Shown: positions 18,401 to 27,530, counted from the first letter of the stretch. The stretch is 64,000 nucleotides of DNA from Micropruina glycogenica (GCF_039524395.1 NZ_BAAAGO010000009.1), one strand, 5' to 3'. Notes: a model not told the origin generated them from the sequence alone. A program made the numbers and translations.

Positions 18401-20994
18401 ACCAGGCGTTCGAGCTCGGCCCGGGCCACGGTGGCCACCTCGGCCGACGGGGCCGGCTCGGTGATCCAGCGCTCCAGCAGGGCGGTGATCACGTTGAGGT
18501 CGGAGCTGAACCGCTGCTGGGCCAGGAAAATGCGGAATACGGCCTGTTCGAGCGCGGGCGTGCGGGTGAGGTCGTCCACCCAGTAGTGGGCCAGCACCTT
18601 GGCCAGTCGCGCGGTGAACTGGGCCGGCAGCCCGGCGCGTTCGGCGTCGAGGCTCTGCAGGTAGCGGTGGAAGTGCTCGCGGTCGCTGTGCACCCGCAGC
18701 TCGGTGCTGTCGTCTTCACCGGCCGGCCTGTTGCGGCTCAGCTCGGCGACGTCGGCGAACATGCCGATCAGCGGGATCTCGTCGGCCATCACGTCGACCC
18801 CCGCCGCCTGCAACTCGGCACGGTCGGCCAGGTACTGCGCCAGTGGCCGGTATCCGGGGTCGGCGTCGAAACCCATCACCAGCGCCGACAGGTCGGCCAG
18901 CAGTTGGTGCGCGCGCTTGGCCGGGTCGGTCACCGGGTCGCAGTGCGGCAGTTCGAGGCCCGGCCCAGCCTCGGCCGAGGTCTCCTCGGCCGGGGCGTCG
19001 TCCTCGGCCACCGGTTCGAGCCTCACCAGTGGGGCCATCGTTTCGACCTGACTGCCGGTCATCACGAGCAACTCTTTGACCCGGCAGGCGAACGGTGCGA
19101 CCAGAACCGTTTCCATCTTCATCGATTCGAGCACCAGCACCGGGGCACCCGCCGCCACCTGCTCGCCGACCCCGACCGGCGTGGCCACCACGAGAGCCGG
19201 TGCCGGTGAGCGCAGCACGCCGCCCTCATCGCGGCTGACCCGGTGGGTGACGCCGTTGACCTCGACCAGGCTGACCGGCCCGTGGGTGGCCGACACCAGC
19301 CGGAACCGTTCGCACCCAACGGTGAGCCGGCTGTGAAAGTCGTCCAGTCGTTCCACGGACGCCTCGACCACGGTCGAGGCGTCGCCCTGCGCGACGCGCA
19401 CCCGGTAGCGATCGGGGCCGATGCGAAAAGCCGTGACCTGGTAGGTGATGCCGCGCAGCTTGAGGTCGACGGGCCGTCCGACCGAATGCTGCACCTGCGG
19501 ACGTCCGCCGTGTGCGGTTTCGAGCAGACGGGCGATCTCGACGGCTTCGGCGTCGAGGTAGGCCTGAATCGCCGACGCGACCAGCGCGACGCCCGAGTGG
19601 GCGTCGCTGACCAGCCGGCCCTCTCCGCGCACCCGGTCGATCCAGCCGGTGTCGGCCCACTCGACGCCGTCGGCGCCGACCACCTCGGGCTGGTCGAGCA
19701 GCTCGAGCACGAAGCTCTTGTTCGTGGCGCCGCCGTCGATCACCACCGTGGTCTCGTTCATCGCTCGCCGCAGTCGGCCGAGCGCCTCGGTGCGGTTGCG
19801 GCCGTAGGCGATGATCTTGGCGATCATCGAGTCGAAGTCGGCCGGAATGCGGTCGCCCTCGGCCACGCCGGTGTCGACGCGGATGCCAGGGCCTGCGGGT
19901 AGGTCGAGTCGGGTGATCAGGCCCGGGGCGGGGGCGAAGTCGCGGTCGGGGTCTTCGGCGTTCAGCCGCGCCTCGACGGCGTGGCCAAACTCGGTCGGAC
20001 GATCGGTGAGCCGGTTGCCCGCCGCCACGTGAATCTGGGCCTTCACCAGGTCGAAGTCGTTGGTGACCTCGGTGATCGGGTGCTCGACCTGCAGCCGGGT
20101 GTTGACCTCCAGAAACGCAAAGGCGCGGTCTTGCGGGTGGTACAGAAACTCGACCGTTCCGGCGCCGCTGTAGCCGACGGCCAGCGCCAGCCGCTCGGCG
20201 GCGGCCTTGAGTTCGTCGGTCTGCTCGCGGTCGAGCAGGGGCGAGGCCGATTCTTCGATGATCTTCTGGTTGCGCCGCTGCACCGAGCAGTCGCGCACGC
20301 CCAGCGCCCACGCCGTGCCCTGGCCGTCGGCGATCACCTGCACCTCGACGTGCCGCGCGCCGGTGACCAGCTTCTCGAGAAACACCACACCCGACCCGAA
20401 GGCCCGCTCGGCCTCGTCGCGGGTGCGCTGGTAGGCCTCAGTCAGGTCGTCCGGACCCTCGACCTTGCGAATGCCGCGCCCGCCGCCGCCCGCGGTGGCC
20501 TTGAGCATCAGCGGGTAGCCGATGCGTTCGGCCGCAGCCAGCGCGTCGTCCAAGGTGTCGACGCCGCCGCGCGACCAGGGCGCCACCGGCACCCCGACCT
20601 CTTCGGCGATCAGCTTCGAGCCGATCTTGTCGCCGAGCTTGCGCATCGCCTCGCCCGAGGGGCCGATGAAGGTGATGCCCAGCGACTCGACCAGGTCGGC
20701 GAAACCTGCGTCTTCGGCGACGAAGCCCCAACCGACCCAGACCGCGTCGGCCCGCGCGTCGGTGAGCACGTCGGCCAGCAGTTGGTGGTTCAGGTACGGA
20801 CGATCCGCGGCCGGGCCCAGCGGGTAGGCCTCGTCGGCTTCGCGGGCGAACATGGCGGTGCGTTCGGCGTCGGTGTAGAGGGCGATCACGGTGATCGGAT
20901 CGGCGTCGGGGTGCTCGGCGTTGAGGTCACGGACGGCGTGGATCAGCCGCATGGCCGCCTCGCCCCTGTTGACGATCGCGATGCGCTTGAACAC
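15499..20994 (-). CDS. Single-chain acyl-CoA carboxylase (biotin carboxylase-BCCP-carboxyltransferase)
   Basis: The 1831-residue protein joins all parts of a biotin-dependent acyl-CoA carboxylase. An ATP-grasp biotin carboxylase (1-450) carries KATAGGGGRGIRKV and EVNTRLQVEHPITE; a biotin-carrier domain has ESMKMET with the biotinylated Lys626; a central helical region follows; the C-terminal third is a two-lobed crotonase-fold carboxyltransferase (GYPVCLVGIES and FSKTLNENMTVLALQGS). It makes malonyl-CoA or methylmalonyl-CoA in the cytosol. Related chains are annotated as fused acetyl/propionyl-CoA carboxylases in actinomycetes, resembling the eukaryotic ACC layout. GTG start has GAGGAGG seven bases upstream. 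Confidence 0.95.
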   Translation of the reverse strand: MFKRIAIVNRGEAAMRLIHAVRDLNAEHPDADPITVIALYTDAERTAMFAREADEAYPLGPAADRPYLNHQLLADVLTDARADAVWVGWGFVAEDAGFADLVESLGITFIGPSGEAMRKLGDKIGSKLIAEEVGVPVAPWSRGGVDTLDDALAAAERIGYPLMLKATAGGGGRGIRKVEGPDDLTEAYQRTRDEAERAFGSGVVFLEKLVTGARHVEVQVIADGQGTAWALGVRDCSVQRRNQKIIEESASPLLDREQTDELKAAAERLALAVGYSGAGTVEFLYHPQDRAFAFLEVNTRLQVEHPITEVTNDFDLVKAQIHVAAGNRLTDRPTEFGHAVEARLNAEDPDRDFAPAPGLITRLDLPAGPGIRVDTGVAEGDRIPADFDSMIAKIIAYGRNRTEALGRLRRAMNETTVVIDGGATNKSFVLELLDQPEVVGADGVEWADTGWIDRVRGEGRLVSDAHSGVALVASAIQAYLDAEAVEIARLLETAHGGRPQVQHSVGRPVDLKLRGITYQVTAFRIGPDRYRVRVAQGDASTVVEASVERLDDFHSRLTVGCERFRLVSATHGPVSLVEVNGVTHRVSRDEGGVLRSPAPALVVATPVGVGEQVAAGAPVLVLESMKMETVLVAPFACRVKELLVMTGSQVETMAPLVRLEPVAEDDAPAEETSAEAGPGLELPHCDPVTDPAKRAHQLLADLSALVMGFDADPGYRPLAQYLADRAELQAAGVDVMADEIPLIGMFADVAELSRNRPAGEDDSTELRVHSDREHFHRYLQSLDAERAGLPAQFTARLAKVLAHYWVDDLTRTPALEQAVFRIFLAQQRFSSDLNVITALLERWITEPAPSAEVATVARAELERLVRATQRRLPVVGDLARSIRFRWFDQPQVDSDRDQVLAGVRAEVAALAADPQAADRDQRIEALAQVPEQTVGFLAERLERGIPEQEPMLEVLIRKQYTDYDLHDLHGRTVDGRAAATGDYRLEGRPTRVVSTVGRFDELAGDGPVCAVVRTLLDERTEGDEAVVELYVSWPDAPDIDRAGAILEALLAQWSLGEHVRRIVVAVCDHRRDPHYLTFRWTTDGEIAEDARIRGVHPMVGRRLDLWRLREFHTTRLPAPEDVLLFDCVAKSNPADRRLVAMAQVRQLAPVRDENGRLVGLPHAERAVENCLEAIRRTRAARGSEGNKLDMNHVWVHVWPVIELDLKDVALLQAKITPLGEGAGIEEVLAHGRFDQPGKGVIPLAIRFHYRPGAGVTTAVEPPPSEPLKPLDDYAGRVLRARRRGLVYPYELSEALAGPGGTLTELDLDENGRLVPVERQPGLNTAGIICALVTTRTPLYPEGITRVVLSGDPTRGLGAVAEPECRRIIAALDLAEQMQVPVEWFTLSSGARISMDSGTENMDWVGAALRRIIEFTQAGGEINIVVAGINVGAQPYWNAEATMLMHTKGILVMTPDSAMVLTGKQSLDFSGGVSAEDNFGIGGYDRVMGPNGQAQYWAPDLPRAFRILMGHYLQTYVVPGESGPRRAPSVDPVDRDISSHPHGGEFATVGDIFTANPDRKKPFDIRTVMDAVADADGPRLERWAGMADAETAVVMETRIGGYPVCLVGIESKPVARAGFPPTDGPDTYTAGTLFPQSSKKVARAINAASGNRPLVVLANLSGFDGSPESMRKLQLEYGAEIGRAVVNFDGPIVFVVISRYHGGAFVVFSKTLNENMTVLALQGSFASVIGGAPAAAVVFAGEVGKRTGADPRVADLDARLRSAGPAERPGLQAELAEVRAAARAEKISEVAAEFDGVHNIHRAVAVGSVDKVISPAALRPEIVAAIEAYRAR

Positions 20995-21026
20995 CCGGAT
21001 GCCTCCTCACGTGCGCGCCCGCGTGG

Positions 21027-21044
21027 CCCAGGTGATCACCTGGG
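21027..21044. promoter_or_regulatory. Perfect 18-bp palindrome upstream of the carboxylase gene
   Basis: CCCAGGTGATCACCTGGG is a perfect palindrome with its right edge 50 bases from, and its left edge 33 bases before, the GTG start of the acyl-CoA carboxylase. The position just upstream of the ribosome binding site suits a repressor operator, possibly for a fatty-acid-synthesis regulator. The protein that binds is unknown. Confidence 0.55.
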
Positions 21045-21220
21045 GGTGCGGGTCGCAGCCCTGCCCATGAAATCTTCCATGTCTGGGCGTTGATGGCGAG
21101 ACGACCCGAGCCAGAACCATCAGATTGCCGGTCGTGGTTGCGGCGCGACTGTGTGGATGCGCCAAGTGACAACGCTCAGGTTTGGCGGATTCTCACAAGT
21201 GGCCAGTCAGCGCCCTCACG

Positions 21221-21244
21221 GGTCTCGGCAAGCTCGACCAACGG
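21221..21244. repeat. Dispersed GGTTGAGC-family repeat copy
   Basis: GGTCTCGGCAAGCTCGACCA and the following four bases match the right arm of the inverted repeat at 13387-13410. This copy lies just before the stop codon of the coiled-coil gene. Confidence 0.5.
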
Positions 21245-21245
21245 T

Positions 21246-24041
21246 TCAGAGCCCGTGCTGCTTACGCAGGGCCTTCGCCTCTTTGGACGGTGCTCGCGAG
21301 CCCCACCAATCGCCGGCCTGCCAGCGCGCGGTGGCGAGTTGGTCGAGGGCGTCGAGGTAGTCGGCCAGGTAGGCGTCGGGATCGGACTCGTACCGGGCCC
21401 GCAGTTCGTCGACCAGTGCCTCAGTGGCGGCCCGCACCTCACGGCGCCCGCTGGCCTGCTCGACACCCTCACGAGCCTTATCGAGCACGGCCTGCCCAGC
21501 GGCTTGACGCTCGTCCTCAGCCTGCTCAGCCGCCTGCCGCTCAGCCTCGGCTTGGCGCTCGGCTTCGGCGGCCCGCTCAGCCTCAGCCCGCTCAGCGGCC
21601 AAACGCTCAGCCTCAGCCTGCTCAGCCGCCTGCCGCTCAGCCTCAGCCTGGCGTTCGGCTTCGGCGGCCCGCTCAGCCTCCAAACGCTCCTGCTCGGCGG
21701 CCAAACGCTCGGCCTCAGCCTGCTCAGCCGCCTGCCGCTCAGCCTCAGCCTGCTCAGCCGCCTGCCGCTCAGCCTCAGCCTGGCGTTCGGCTTCGGCGGC
21801 CCGCTCGGCCTCAGCACTCTCAGCGGCCAAACGCTCGGTCTCAGCCTGCTCAGCCGCCTGCCGCTCGGTCTCAGCCTGCTCAGCCGCCTGCCGCTCAGCC
21901 TCAGCCTGCTCAGCCGCCTGCCGCTCAGCCTCAGCCTGCTCAGCTGCCTGCCGCTCAGCCTCGGCTTGGCGTTCGGCTTCGGCGGCCCGCTCGGCCTCCA
22001 AACGCTCCTGCTCTACGGCCAGGCGCTCACGCTCACGACGCTCACCCTCGTACCACTCGGCCTCGGCACGCTCACGCTCCGCACGCTGCCGCTCGGCCTC
22101 AGCCTGCTCAGCCGCATGCCGCTCAGCCTCGGCTTGGCGCTCGGCTTCGGCGGCCCGCTCGGCTTCGGCGGCCCGCTCGGCCTCCAAACGCTCCTGCTCG
22201 GCGGCCAGGCGCTCACGCTCACGACGCTCGCCCTCGTACCACTCGGCCTCGGCACGCTCACGTTCCACACGCTGCCGCTCGGCTTCGGCGCGGTCACGCT
22301 CGAACTCCGCCTCGGCCGCGGCGACCCGCTCGGCCTCCTGGCGCTCGGCCTCCAGCCGCTGACGCTCTGCTTCTGCAGCGGCCAGCTCGGCCTGGGCACG
22401 CTCGAGTTCCACTCTCTCGGCCTCGGCCAGCGCCTCACGTTCGGCCTCTTGCTCGACCGTTGACTCGGCATCGCCAAGAACCTCGGCCTCTACCACGTCG
22501 GCACGCCGTAGTTGCCGTTCGGCGTCGCGAACCGCCTCGTCCTCGGCCAGTTCACGCTCGATGGCGGCGAGCTCGGCGGCCTCTGCGGCCTCGAGCGCCG
22601 CCAGTTCGGCAGCCAGCCGTTCGAGCTCTTCACGCTCGGCCCGCTCGGCGGCGGTTTCGTCGGTCACCCGCGCTCTCAGCGCGGCCTCACGCTCGGCCGC
22701 TTCACGTTCGGCTTCGCGCTCGTGCTCGGCGATGCGCTCGGCGCGGCGCCGCTGGTTCTGCAAGCGTTCGGCCGCTTCGGCTTGCGCCGCCTGCTGCTGC
22801 GACAACCGCTCCGCCTCTGCGGCCTCACGAGCCTCGCGCTCTTCACGCTCGGCTCGAAGCGCAGCGTCGCGCTCGGCGCGTTGCTGCGCCGCGGCGGCCG
22901 AGCGCGCCCGCTTTGCCAACTCGGCCTCGGCCTCGGCCCGCACCTGCTGCTCGACGGCGTCTGCGGGTGCGCGTAGGGCGGCCAGCCGTCCGATGGCCTC
23001 ACCGGTGGCGCCCACCTGCACCCCGAACACCTCGGCCGCCGGCAGCGACGACCACGACGACTGCGCGCCCAAGGCAACGCGCACCCGCACGGCCGGGCGC
23101 TCGGCCCCTGCCGACTCGGCGGCGATCGAGTCGGCCAACTCCGTCAGGTCCCCCGCCTCGGCGGTCCGGCCGAGAGTGCGCAGGTCGTGCGCCAGGTCGT
23201 CCAGGGCGGTCACCAACAGCGGCTGCACGTCGGCGCGCCGCACGGCCAACGTGCCCAACAGATCGACCAGCCGGCGGCGCAGGGTCAGCGCCAAGCCGGG
23301 GGCGCCGATCACCAGCACCCGGTCGGCCGCGTCGGCGTACAGACCGAACAAGGGTTCGCTGAGCCGCTCGAGCATGGCCGGCGGCGCACCCGCCGGATCA
23401 CTGAGCACCGGTAGCGCTTCGGCGTCGTAGTGCTCGACGGCCCGCAGCACGTGCTCGACGGACGGCTGGGGCCAGCCTGCCGCCCACCGCACGTCGCTCA
23501 CCAGGCGATCGACGTCGACACCCAGCGGGCCTTCGACCCCCACCGACACCGCGGCGTCGGCGCGTGCGTTCGCCGCAGCGATGTCGCCGCCGGCCAGCGC
23601 GACGCGCGCCCAGGCCAGCAGTGCCCACGCGATGGTGGCGGGGTTCAGTGCGCCATCGAGATCGAGCCGAATCAACTGGGCGCGCAGCCCGAAGGCGGCG
23701 CTCAGCGTCTGCTCGGCCCCCTCGGCCAGTCCGGCTGCCGACTGGATCACCGCGAGGTGCACCAGGGCGGTCACCGAACGCGCGGCGTCCCCGCGCGGCG
23801 TGTACGGCCCGACCGGCCCGTGTTGGGCGAGCACCTTGGCCGACAGCATCACCGCCTCCTGCGCGGTGGGCGCCGCCTCGGCCCAGGCGTGCGCGGCCAG
23901 GCGGTGCGCGGTCAGTTCGTTGAGTGCGTCAGCGACGTCGCCCAGCCGGGCGGGATCGCCACCGGCCCAGTCGCGCAGCCGTTGCACCTCGGAACTGAGC
24001 CGGCGGGCGCGTTGGGCGTGGGTGTCGATGTGCTGGTTCAT
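21246..24041 (-). CDS. Large helical/coiled-coil repeat protein of unknown function
   Basis: The 931-residue protein begins with about 350 residues of Ala-rich helical pairs resembling TPR-type repeats. A very long Glu/Arg/Ala/Gln helix follows (about 370-870) built of AEAERQAAEQ-type decamers, and a conserved-looking C-terminal segment of about 60 residues ends it (DAYLADYLDALDQLATARWQ). The acidic-basic periodicity suggests a rigid single helix or coiled coil. ATG is preceded by AAGGAG. There is no signal peptide. Long open frames on the opposite strand are by-products of the repetitive codons. No family assignment can be made; a scaffold or spacer role is speculation. Confidence 0.75.
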   Translation of the reverse strand: MNQHIDTHAQRARRLSSEVQRLRDWAGGDPARLGDVADALNELTAHRLAAHAWAEAAPTAQEAVMLSAKVLAQHGPVGPYTPRGDAARSVTALVHLAVIQSAAGLAEGAEQTLSAAFGLRAQLIRLDLDGALNPATIAWALLAWARVALAGGDIAAANARADAAVSVGVEGPLGVDVDRLVSDVRWAAGWPQPSVEHVLRAVEHYDAEALPVLSDPAGAPPAMLERLSEPLFGLYADAADRVLVIGAPGLALTLRRRLVDLLGTLAVRRADVQPLLVTALDDLAHDLRTLGRTAEAGDLTELADSIAAESAGAERPAVRVRVALGAQSSWSSLPAAEVFGVQVGATGEAIGRLAALRAPADAVEQQVRAEAEAELAKRARSAAAAQQRAERDAALRAEREEREAREAAEAERLSQQQAAQAEAAERLQNQRRRAERIAEHEREAEREAAEREAALRARVTDETAAERAEREELERLAAELAALEAAEAAELAAIERELAEDEAVRDAERQLRRADVVEAEVLGDAESTVEQEAEREALAEAERVELERAQAELAAAEAERQRLEAERQEAERVAAAEAEFERDRAEAERQRVERERAEAEWYEGERRERERLAAEQERLEAERAAEAERAAEAERQAEAERHAAEQAEAERQRAERERAEAEWYEGERRERERLAVEQERLEAERAAEAERQAEAERQAAEQAEAERQAAEQAEAERQAAEQAETERQAAEQAETERLAAESAEAERAAEAERQAEAERQAAEQAEAERQAAEQAEAERLAAEQERLEAERAAEAERQAEAERQAAEQAEAERLAAERAEAERAAEAERQAEAERQAAEQAEDERQAAGQAVLDKAREGVEQASGRREVRAATEALVDELRARYESDPDAYLADYLDALDQLATARWQAGDWWGSRAPSKEAKALRKQHGL
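21505..22300. repeat. 30-bp tandem coding repeats with a 186-bp duplication
   Basis: Units close to GCTCAGCCGCCTGCCGCTCA plus ten bases recur at 30-bp period between about 21505 and 21960, encoding ten-residue repeats. Segments 21981-22104 and 22167-22290 are near copies 186 bp apart, both encoding EWYEGERRERERLA. The array is in frame and inside the coiled-coil gene, so copy-number change would alter helix length without shifting the frame. Confidence 0.8.
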
Positions 24042-24274
24042 GAGCTCCTTCGAAGGGGGTCCAGTACCAATTGCACCACGGTTTCGAACCCGGCCCGAGG
24101 CGTCCGCCAGATAACGGCTGAGTTACGTTTTGGCGGCGCCCACGGGGAGCGCTGCCCAACCCTGGGGTTACACCCCTGCGAGCCGTTGACGCACGGCTCA
24201 CCGGCTACGTAGCCTCAGCCCGGTGGGCGCCCATCCTGCGCCCCAGCACCCATTGCAGAAAGGCTGGGCACATT

Positions 24275-27200
24275 TTGCTACGCCGGAAACTACTCATCGC
24301 CACGGGCGCACTTGCCCTGACGGTGCCCTCCATCGCCTACGCCGACACCGGGGTCGATCGCTTCGACGACACACCGGCCAAGGGCAAGATCGATTCGAAA
24401 TTCGTCCCCGGCTACGCCGACAAGGACTCCAAGGTGACCGTCATGGTCGAACTGACCGGCGACCCCGTCGCCGTCGTCGAGGCCGAGACGGGTTCGCTGT
24501 CCGACGCTCGAGCCACCCAGATTCGCGCCGGGCTGAAGAAGTCGCAGGACCGGGTCAAGGCCGAGATCAAGAGCCGCGGCGGCAAGGTGTTGTCGCAGAT
24601 GCAGTCCGCCTACAACGGCATGCGGGCCACCCTGCCGCGGTCGCAGGTGCGGGCAGTGTCGCAACTGGACGGGGTGAAGTCGGTCACCCAGGCACCGGTG
24701 CACACCATCGACAACACGGTCAGCGTGCCGTTCCTTGGCGTGCCGAAGGTGTGGCAGAACACCGGCTACACGGGCACGGGCGTCAAGGTGGCGATCATCG
24801 ACACCGGCATCGACTACACCCACGCCGACTTCAACGGCAAGGGCACCACCGCCGCTTTCGAATCGGCCAAGGCCAAGAACTACTTCCACCCCGCAGACTG
24901 GGTTCAGAGCGGGCTCAGCGTACGGGTGAAGGGTGGCTACGACTTCGTGGGTGACGACTACGACGCCAACAGCGACGACCCGGCGATCTACACCCCCGAT
25001 CCCGATGCCAACCCGCTCGACTGCAACGGCCACGGCAGCCATGTGGCGGGCACCGTCGGTGGTAGCGGCGTGACCGCGGACGGCAAGCCTTACACCGGCC
25101 CCTACAACAACTCGATCTACAGCAACACGTTCAAGGTCGGCCCCGGCGTCGCACCCAGCGTCGACCTCTACGCGCTCAAGGTGTTCGGCTGCGAGGGTTC
25201 CACCGACGTGGTCACCGAGGCCATCGACTGGGCCGTCAAGAACAAGATGCAGGTCATCAACATGTCGCTGGGCTCGTCGTTCGGCACCGCGGCCGACTCC
25301 GACTCGATCGCCGCGCAGAACGCGCAGGCGGCCGGCGTCGTGGTCGTGGCCTCGGCCGGCAACAGCGGCCCCAACCCGTACATCAGCGGCAGCCCGGGCG
25401 TGGCCAAGGGCGTCATCAACGTGGCCGCGGTCGACTCGACCGCCAGCTTCCCCGGGGCGACGCTCAGCTTCGACGGCAAGACCATGGACGCGATCAACGC
25501 CAACGGGGTGGATCCGCTGCCCGCCGGGCCGTTCACGATCGTGAACACCAACTCGCTGGGCTGCGATGTGGCCTCGTTCACCGCGGCGGGCATCACGCCG
25601 GGCGGCAACCAGATCGCGATCGTCAACCGTGGCACCTGCGCGCGGGTGGCTAAGGCGATCTTCGGCCAGCAGGCCGGTGCGGCTGCGGTGGTCATGGTGA
25701 ACAACGCCACCAGCTACCCGCCCTATGAGGGTGCGATCACCTCCAACCCCGACGACGGAACGCCGTACACGGTCACCATTCCGTTCCTGGGCGTGCGCAG
25801 CACCGACGGTCCGGCGCTTGTCGCCGCGGCCGGCAAGCCACTGACCCTGGCGGCCAAGCCCCTGGCCAACCCCGGTTTCAAGGGCTACGCATCCTTCAGT
25901 TCGGGCGGTCCCCGCAACGGCGACAGCGGCCTCAAGCCGTCGATCTCGGCACCCGGTGTGAGCATCAGCTCGGCCGGCGTCGGCACCGGCAACGGCGCGG
26001 CGGTGCTCTCGGGCACCTCGATGGCGGCTCCGCACGTCACCGGCGTCGCCGCACTGGCCCGTCAGGCGCACAAGAGCTGGAACTCCAACGAGATCAGCAG
26101 CGCCCTGGTCAGCACGTCCGACTATCAGAACCTGGCCGGTTACCGGCTCACCCTGGGCGGCGGTCTGGTCGATGCCAAGCAGGTGGTCGACACGACCGTG
26201 TTCGCCATTGGCGACGAGTACAAGGTCAAGGGCGGCAAGGTCTCCGAGGCCACGCTGAGCTATGGCTTTGCCGAGTCGAGCAGCACCTTCACCGGCGTCA
26301 AGAAGCTCACCCTGGTGAACAAGGGCAGCAAGCGCGCCATCTTCGTGCTGAGCAATGTCAAGACCAGCCAGAGCGTCGCCTCGTCGGTCAAGTTCAGCAA
26401 GAAGATCGTCGTGGTGCCGGCCAAGAGCAGCCGCAGCGTGTGGGTCACGCTCAAGGCCAAGGCTTCGAGCGTCGGCAGTTCGCTGGGCGGCAGTGACCAG
26501 TTCGGCTTCAAGGAGGTCTCGGGCAACATCAAGATCGCCACGAACGGCAATGGCACGCTGTATGTTCCCTACCTGCTGGTGCCCCGTGCCTCGGCCAAGG
26601 TGACGGCCAAGCAGACAGTGGTCAGCACCGTGGCGAACCCGAATGGCCAGAACCCCGATGTGAAGGTCAACGGCAAGTCCACCACGTCGCCGTCGCCCAC
26701 CGCGGTCAAGACCACGGAGGCGCCGAGCGGTGCCAAGGTGAAGCTGACCAATCCGAAGGGTGCGCTGACGGCTCTGGCCGACTTCTACACCTGGGGTCTG
26801 CAAGACCCGAAGGATGTCAGCAAGGGAACCGGGTTCGACCTGCGCGCAGCCGGCGTGCAGTCGTTCGAGGACGACGGTGACCAGCTGCTGGTCTTCGCGG
26901 TGAACAACTGGACGCGCTGGTCGAATGCGGCCACGCAGGAGTTCGACGTGGTGATCGACGTCGACCGCGACGGCACGCCGGACTGGATCGTGTTCAGCTA
27001 CGACTCGGGCGCCGTCCGGGCCGACGATCCCAACGGCCTGACCGAGGTGTTCCTCTACGACATCAAGAGCAAGAGCACCTACGCCTCCGGCTTCCTCGCC
27101 CAGGCGCCGACCGACAGCAGCACGATTATGTTGCCGGTCTACGCGAGCGATCTCGGGATCACCGCAGACACCGGTGCGTTCGACTACTCCGGTGCCAGCT

Positions 27201-27436
27201 ACTCCACGCTCGACTCGTCGCTGTCGGACGAGTTCGACCAGGTCGCCACCTACGACGCCTACCACAAGGCGATCAGCAATGGTGACGGGGCCGAGGTGCC
27301 CGTCAACGGCAGCAAGACCGTCAGCCTGACCTTCGACCCGGCCCAGATCGCCACCCAGTCTCCGCTGGGCACGATGGTGGTCGTCGTCGACAACAAGTCC
27401 GGCAAGGACGAGGCGCTGCTGCTGCCGACTCCCTGA
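24275..27436 (+). CDS. Secreted S8 family serine peptidase (subtilase)
   Basis: The 1053-residue protein has a Sec signal peptide (LLIATGALALTVPSIAYA), an inhibitor I9-like propeptide, and a subtilisin catalytic domain with Asp176 (AIIDTGID), His253 (NGHGSHVAGT) and Ser582 (GTSMAAPH). A protease-associated domain is inserted at about 405-530. The C-terminal 400 residues form beta-rich domains probably used in substrate or wall binding. The start is TTG, with GAAAGG about ten bases upstream. It is monocistronic, closed by a strong terminator, and probably degrades extracellular protein. Confidence 0.93.
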   Translation: MLRRKLLIATGALALTVPSIAYADTGVDRFDDTPAKGKIDSKFVPGYADKDSKVTVMVELTGDPVAVVEAETGSLSDARATQIRAGLKKSQDRVKAEIKSRGGKVLSQMQSAYNGMRATLPRSQVRAVSQLDGVKSVTQAPVHTIDNTVSVPFLGVPKVWQNTGYTGTGVKVAIIDTGIDYTHADFNGKGTTAAFESAKAKNYFHPADWVQSGLSVRVKGGYDFVGDDYDANSDDPAIYTPDPDANPLDCNGHGSHVAGTVGGSGVTADGKPYTGPYNNSIYSNTFKVGPGVAPSVDLYALKVFGCEGSTDVVTEAIDWAVKNKMQVINMSLGSSFGTAADSDSIAAQNAQAAGVVVVASAGNSGPNPYISGSPGVAKGVINVAAVDSTASFPGATLSFDGKTMDAINANGVDPLPAGPFTIVNTNSLGCDVASFTAAGITPGGNQIAIVNRGTCARVAKAIFGQQAGAAAVVMVNNATSYPPYEGAITSNPDDGTPYTVTIPFLGVRSTDGPALVAAAGKPLTLAAKPLANPGFKGYASFSSGGPRNGDSGLKPSISAPGVSISSAGVGTGNGAAVLSGTSMAAPHVTGVAALARQAHKSWNSNEISSALVSTSDYQNLAGYRLTLGGGLVDAKQVVDTTVFAIGDEYKVKGGKVSEATLSYGFAESSSTFTGVKKLTLVNKGSKRAIFVLSNVKTSQSVASSVKFSKKIVVVPAKSSRSVWVTLKAKASSVGSSLGGSDQFGFKEVSGNIKIATNGNGTLYVPYLLVPRASAKVTAKQTVVSTVANPNGQNPDVKVNGKSTTSPSPTAVKTTEAPSGAKVKLTNPKGALTALADFYTWGLQDPKDVSKGTGFDLRAAGVQSFEDDGDQLLVFAVNNWTRWSNAATQEFDVVIDVDRDGTPDWIVFSYDSGAVRADDPNGLTEVFLYDIKSKSTYASGFLAQAPTDSSTIMLPVYASDLGITADTGAFDYSGASYSTLDSSLSDEFDQVATYDAYHKAISNGDGAEVPVNGSKTVSLTFDPAQIATQSPLGTMVVVVDNKSGKDEALLLPTP

Positions 27437-27451
27437 CGCTCACCCTGCAAC

Positions 27452-27489
27452 GCCGACGCCCCCGGGAAGTCTCCCGGGGGCGTCGGTTT
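27452..27489 (+). terminator. Rho-independent terminator of the subtilase gene
   Basis: Perfect 15-bp arms CCGACGCCCCCGGGA (27452-27466) and TCCCGGGGGCGTCGG (27471-27485) enclose the loop AGTC and are followed by TTTT. It starts 15 bases after the subtilase stop codon. Confidence 0.92.
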
Positions 27490-27530
27490 TGCTTCCGCTG
27501 GCCGAGCCCGTCGCAGCCCGGTGCTCCGGG

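Noticed and set aside
21505..21990. Possible CRISPR array with 30-bp units
   Set aside because: Units are contiguous without unique spacers, stay in frame with the coiled-coil gene and encode ten-residue protein repeats.
21090..23362. Long open frames on the + strand (457 and 726 codons)
   Set aside because: They run antisense to the coiled-coil gene and arise from repetitive GC-rich codons; the Leu/Ser/Pro/Arg-rich products match nothing and lack ribosome binding sites.
24290..27265. 991-codon minus-strand frame opposite the subtilase
   Set aside because: The catalytic triad and signal peptide identify the + strand gene; the antisense product has no domain.
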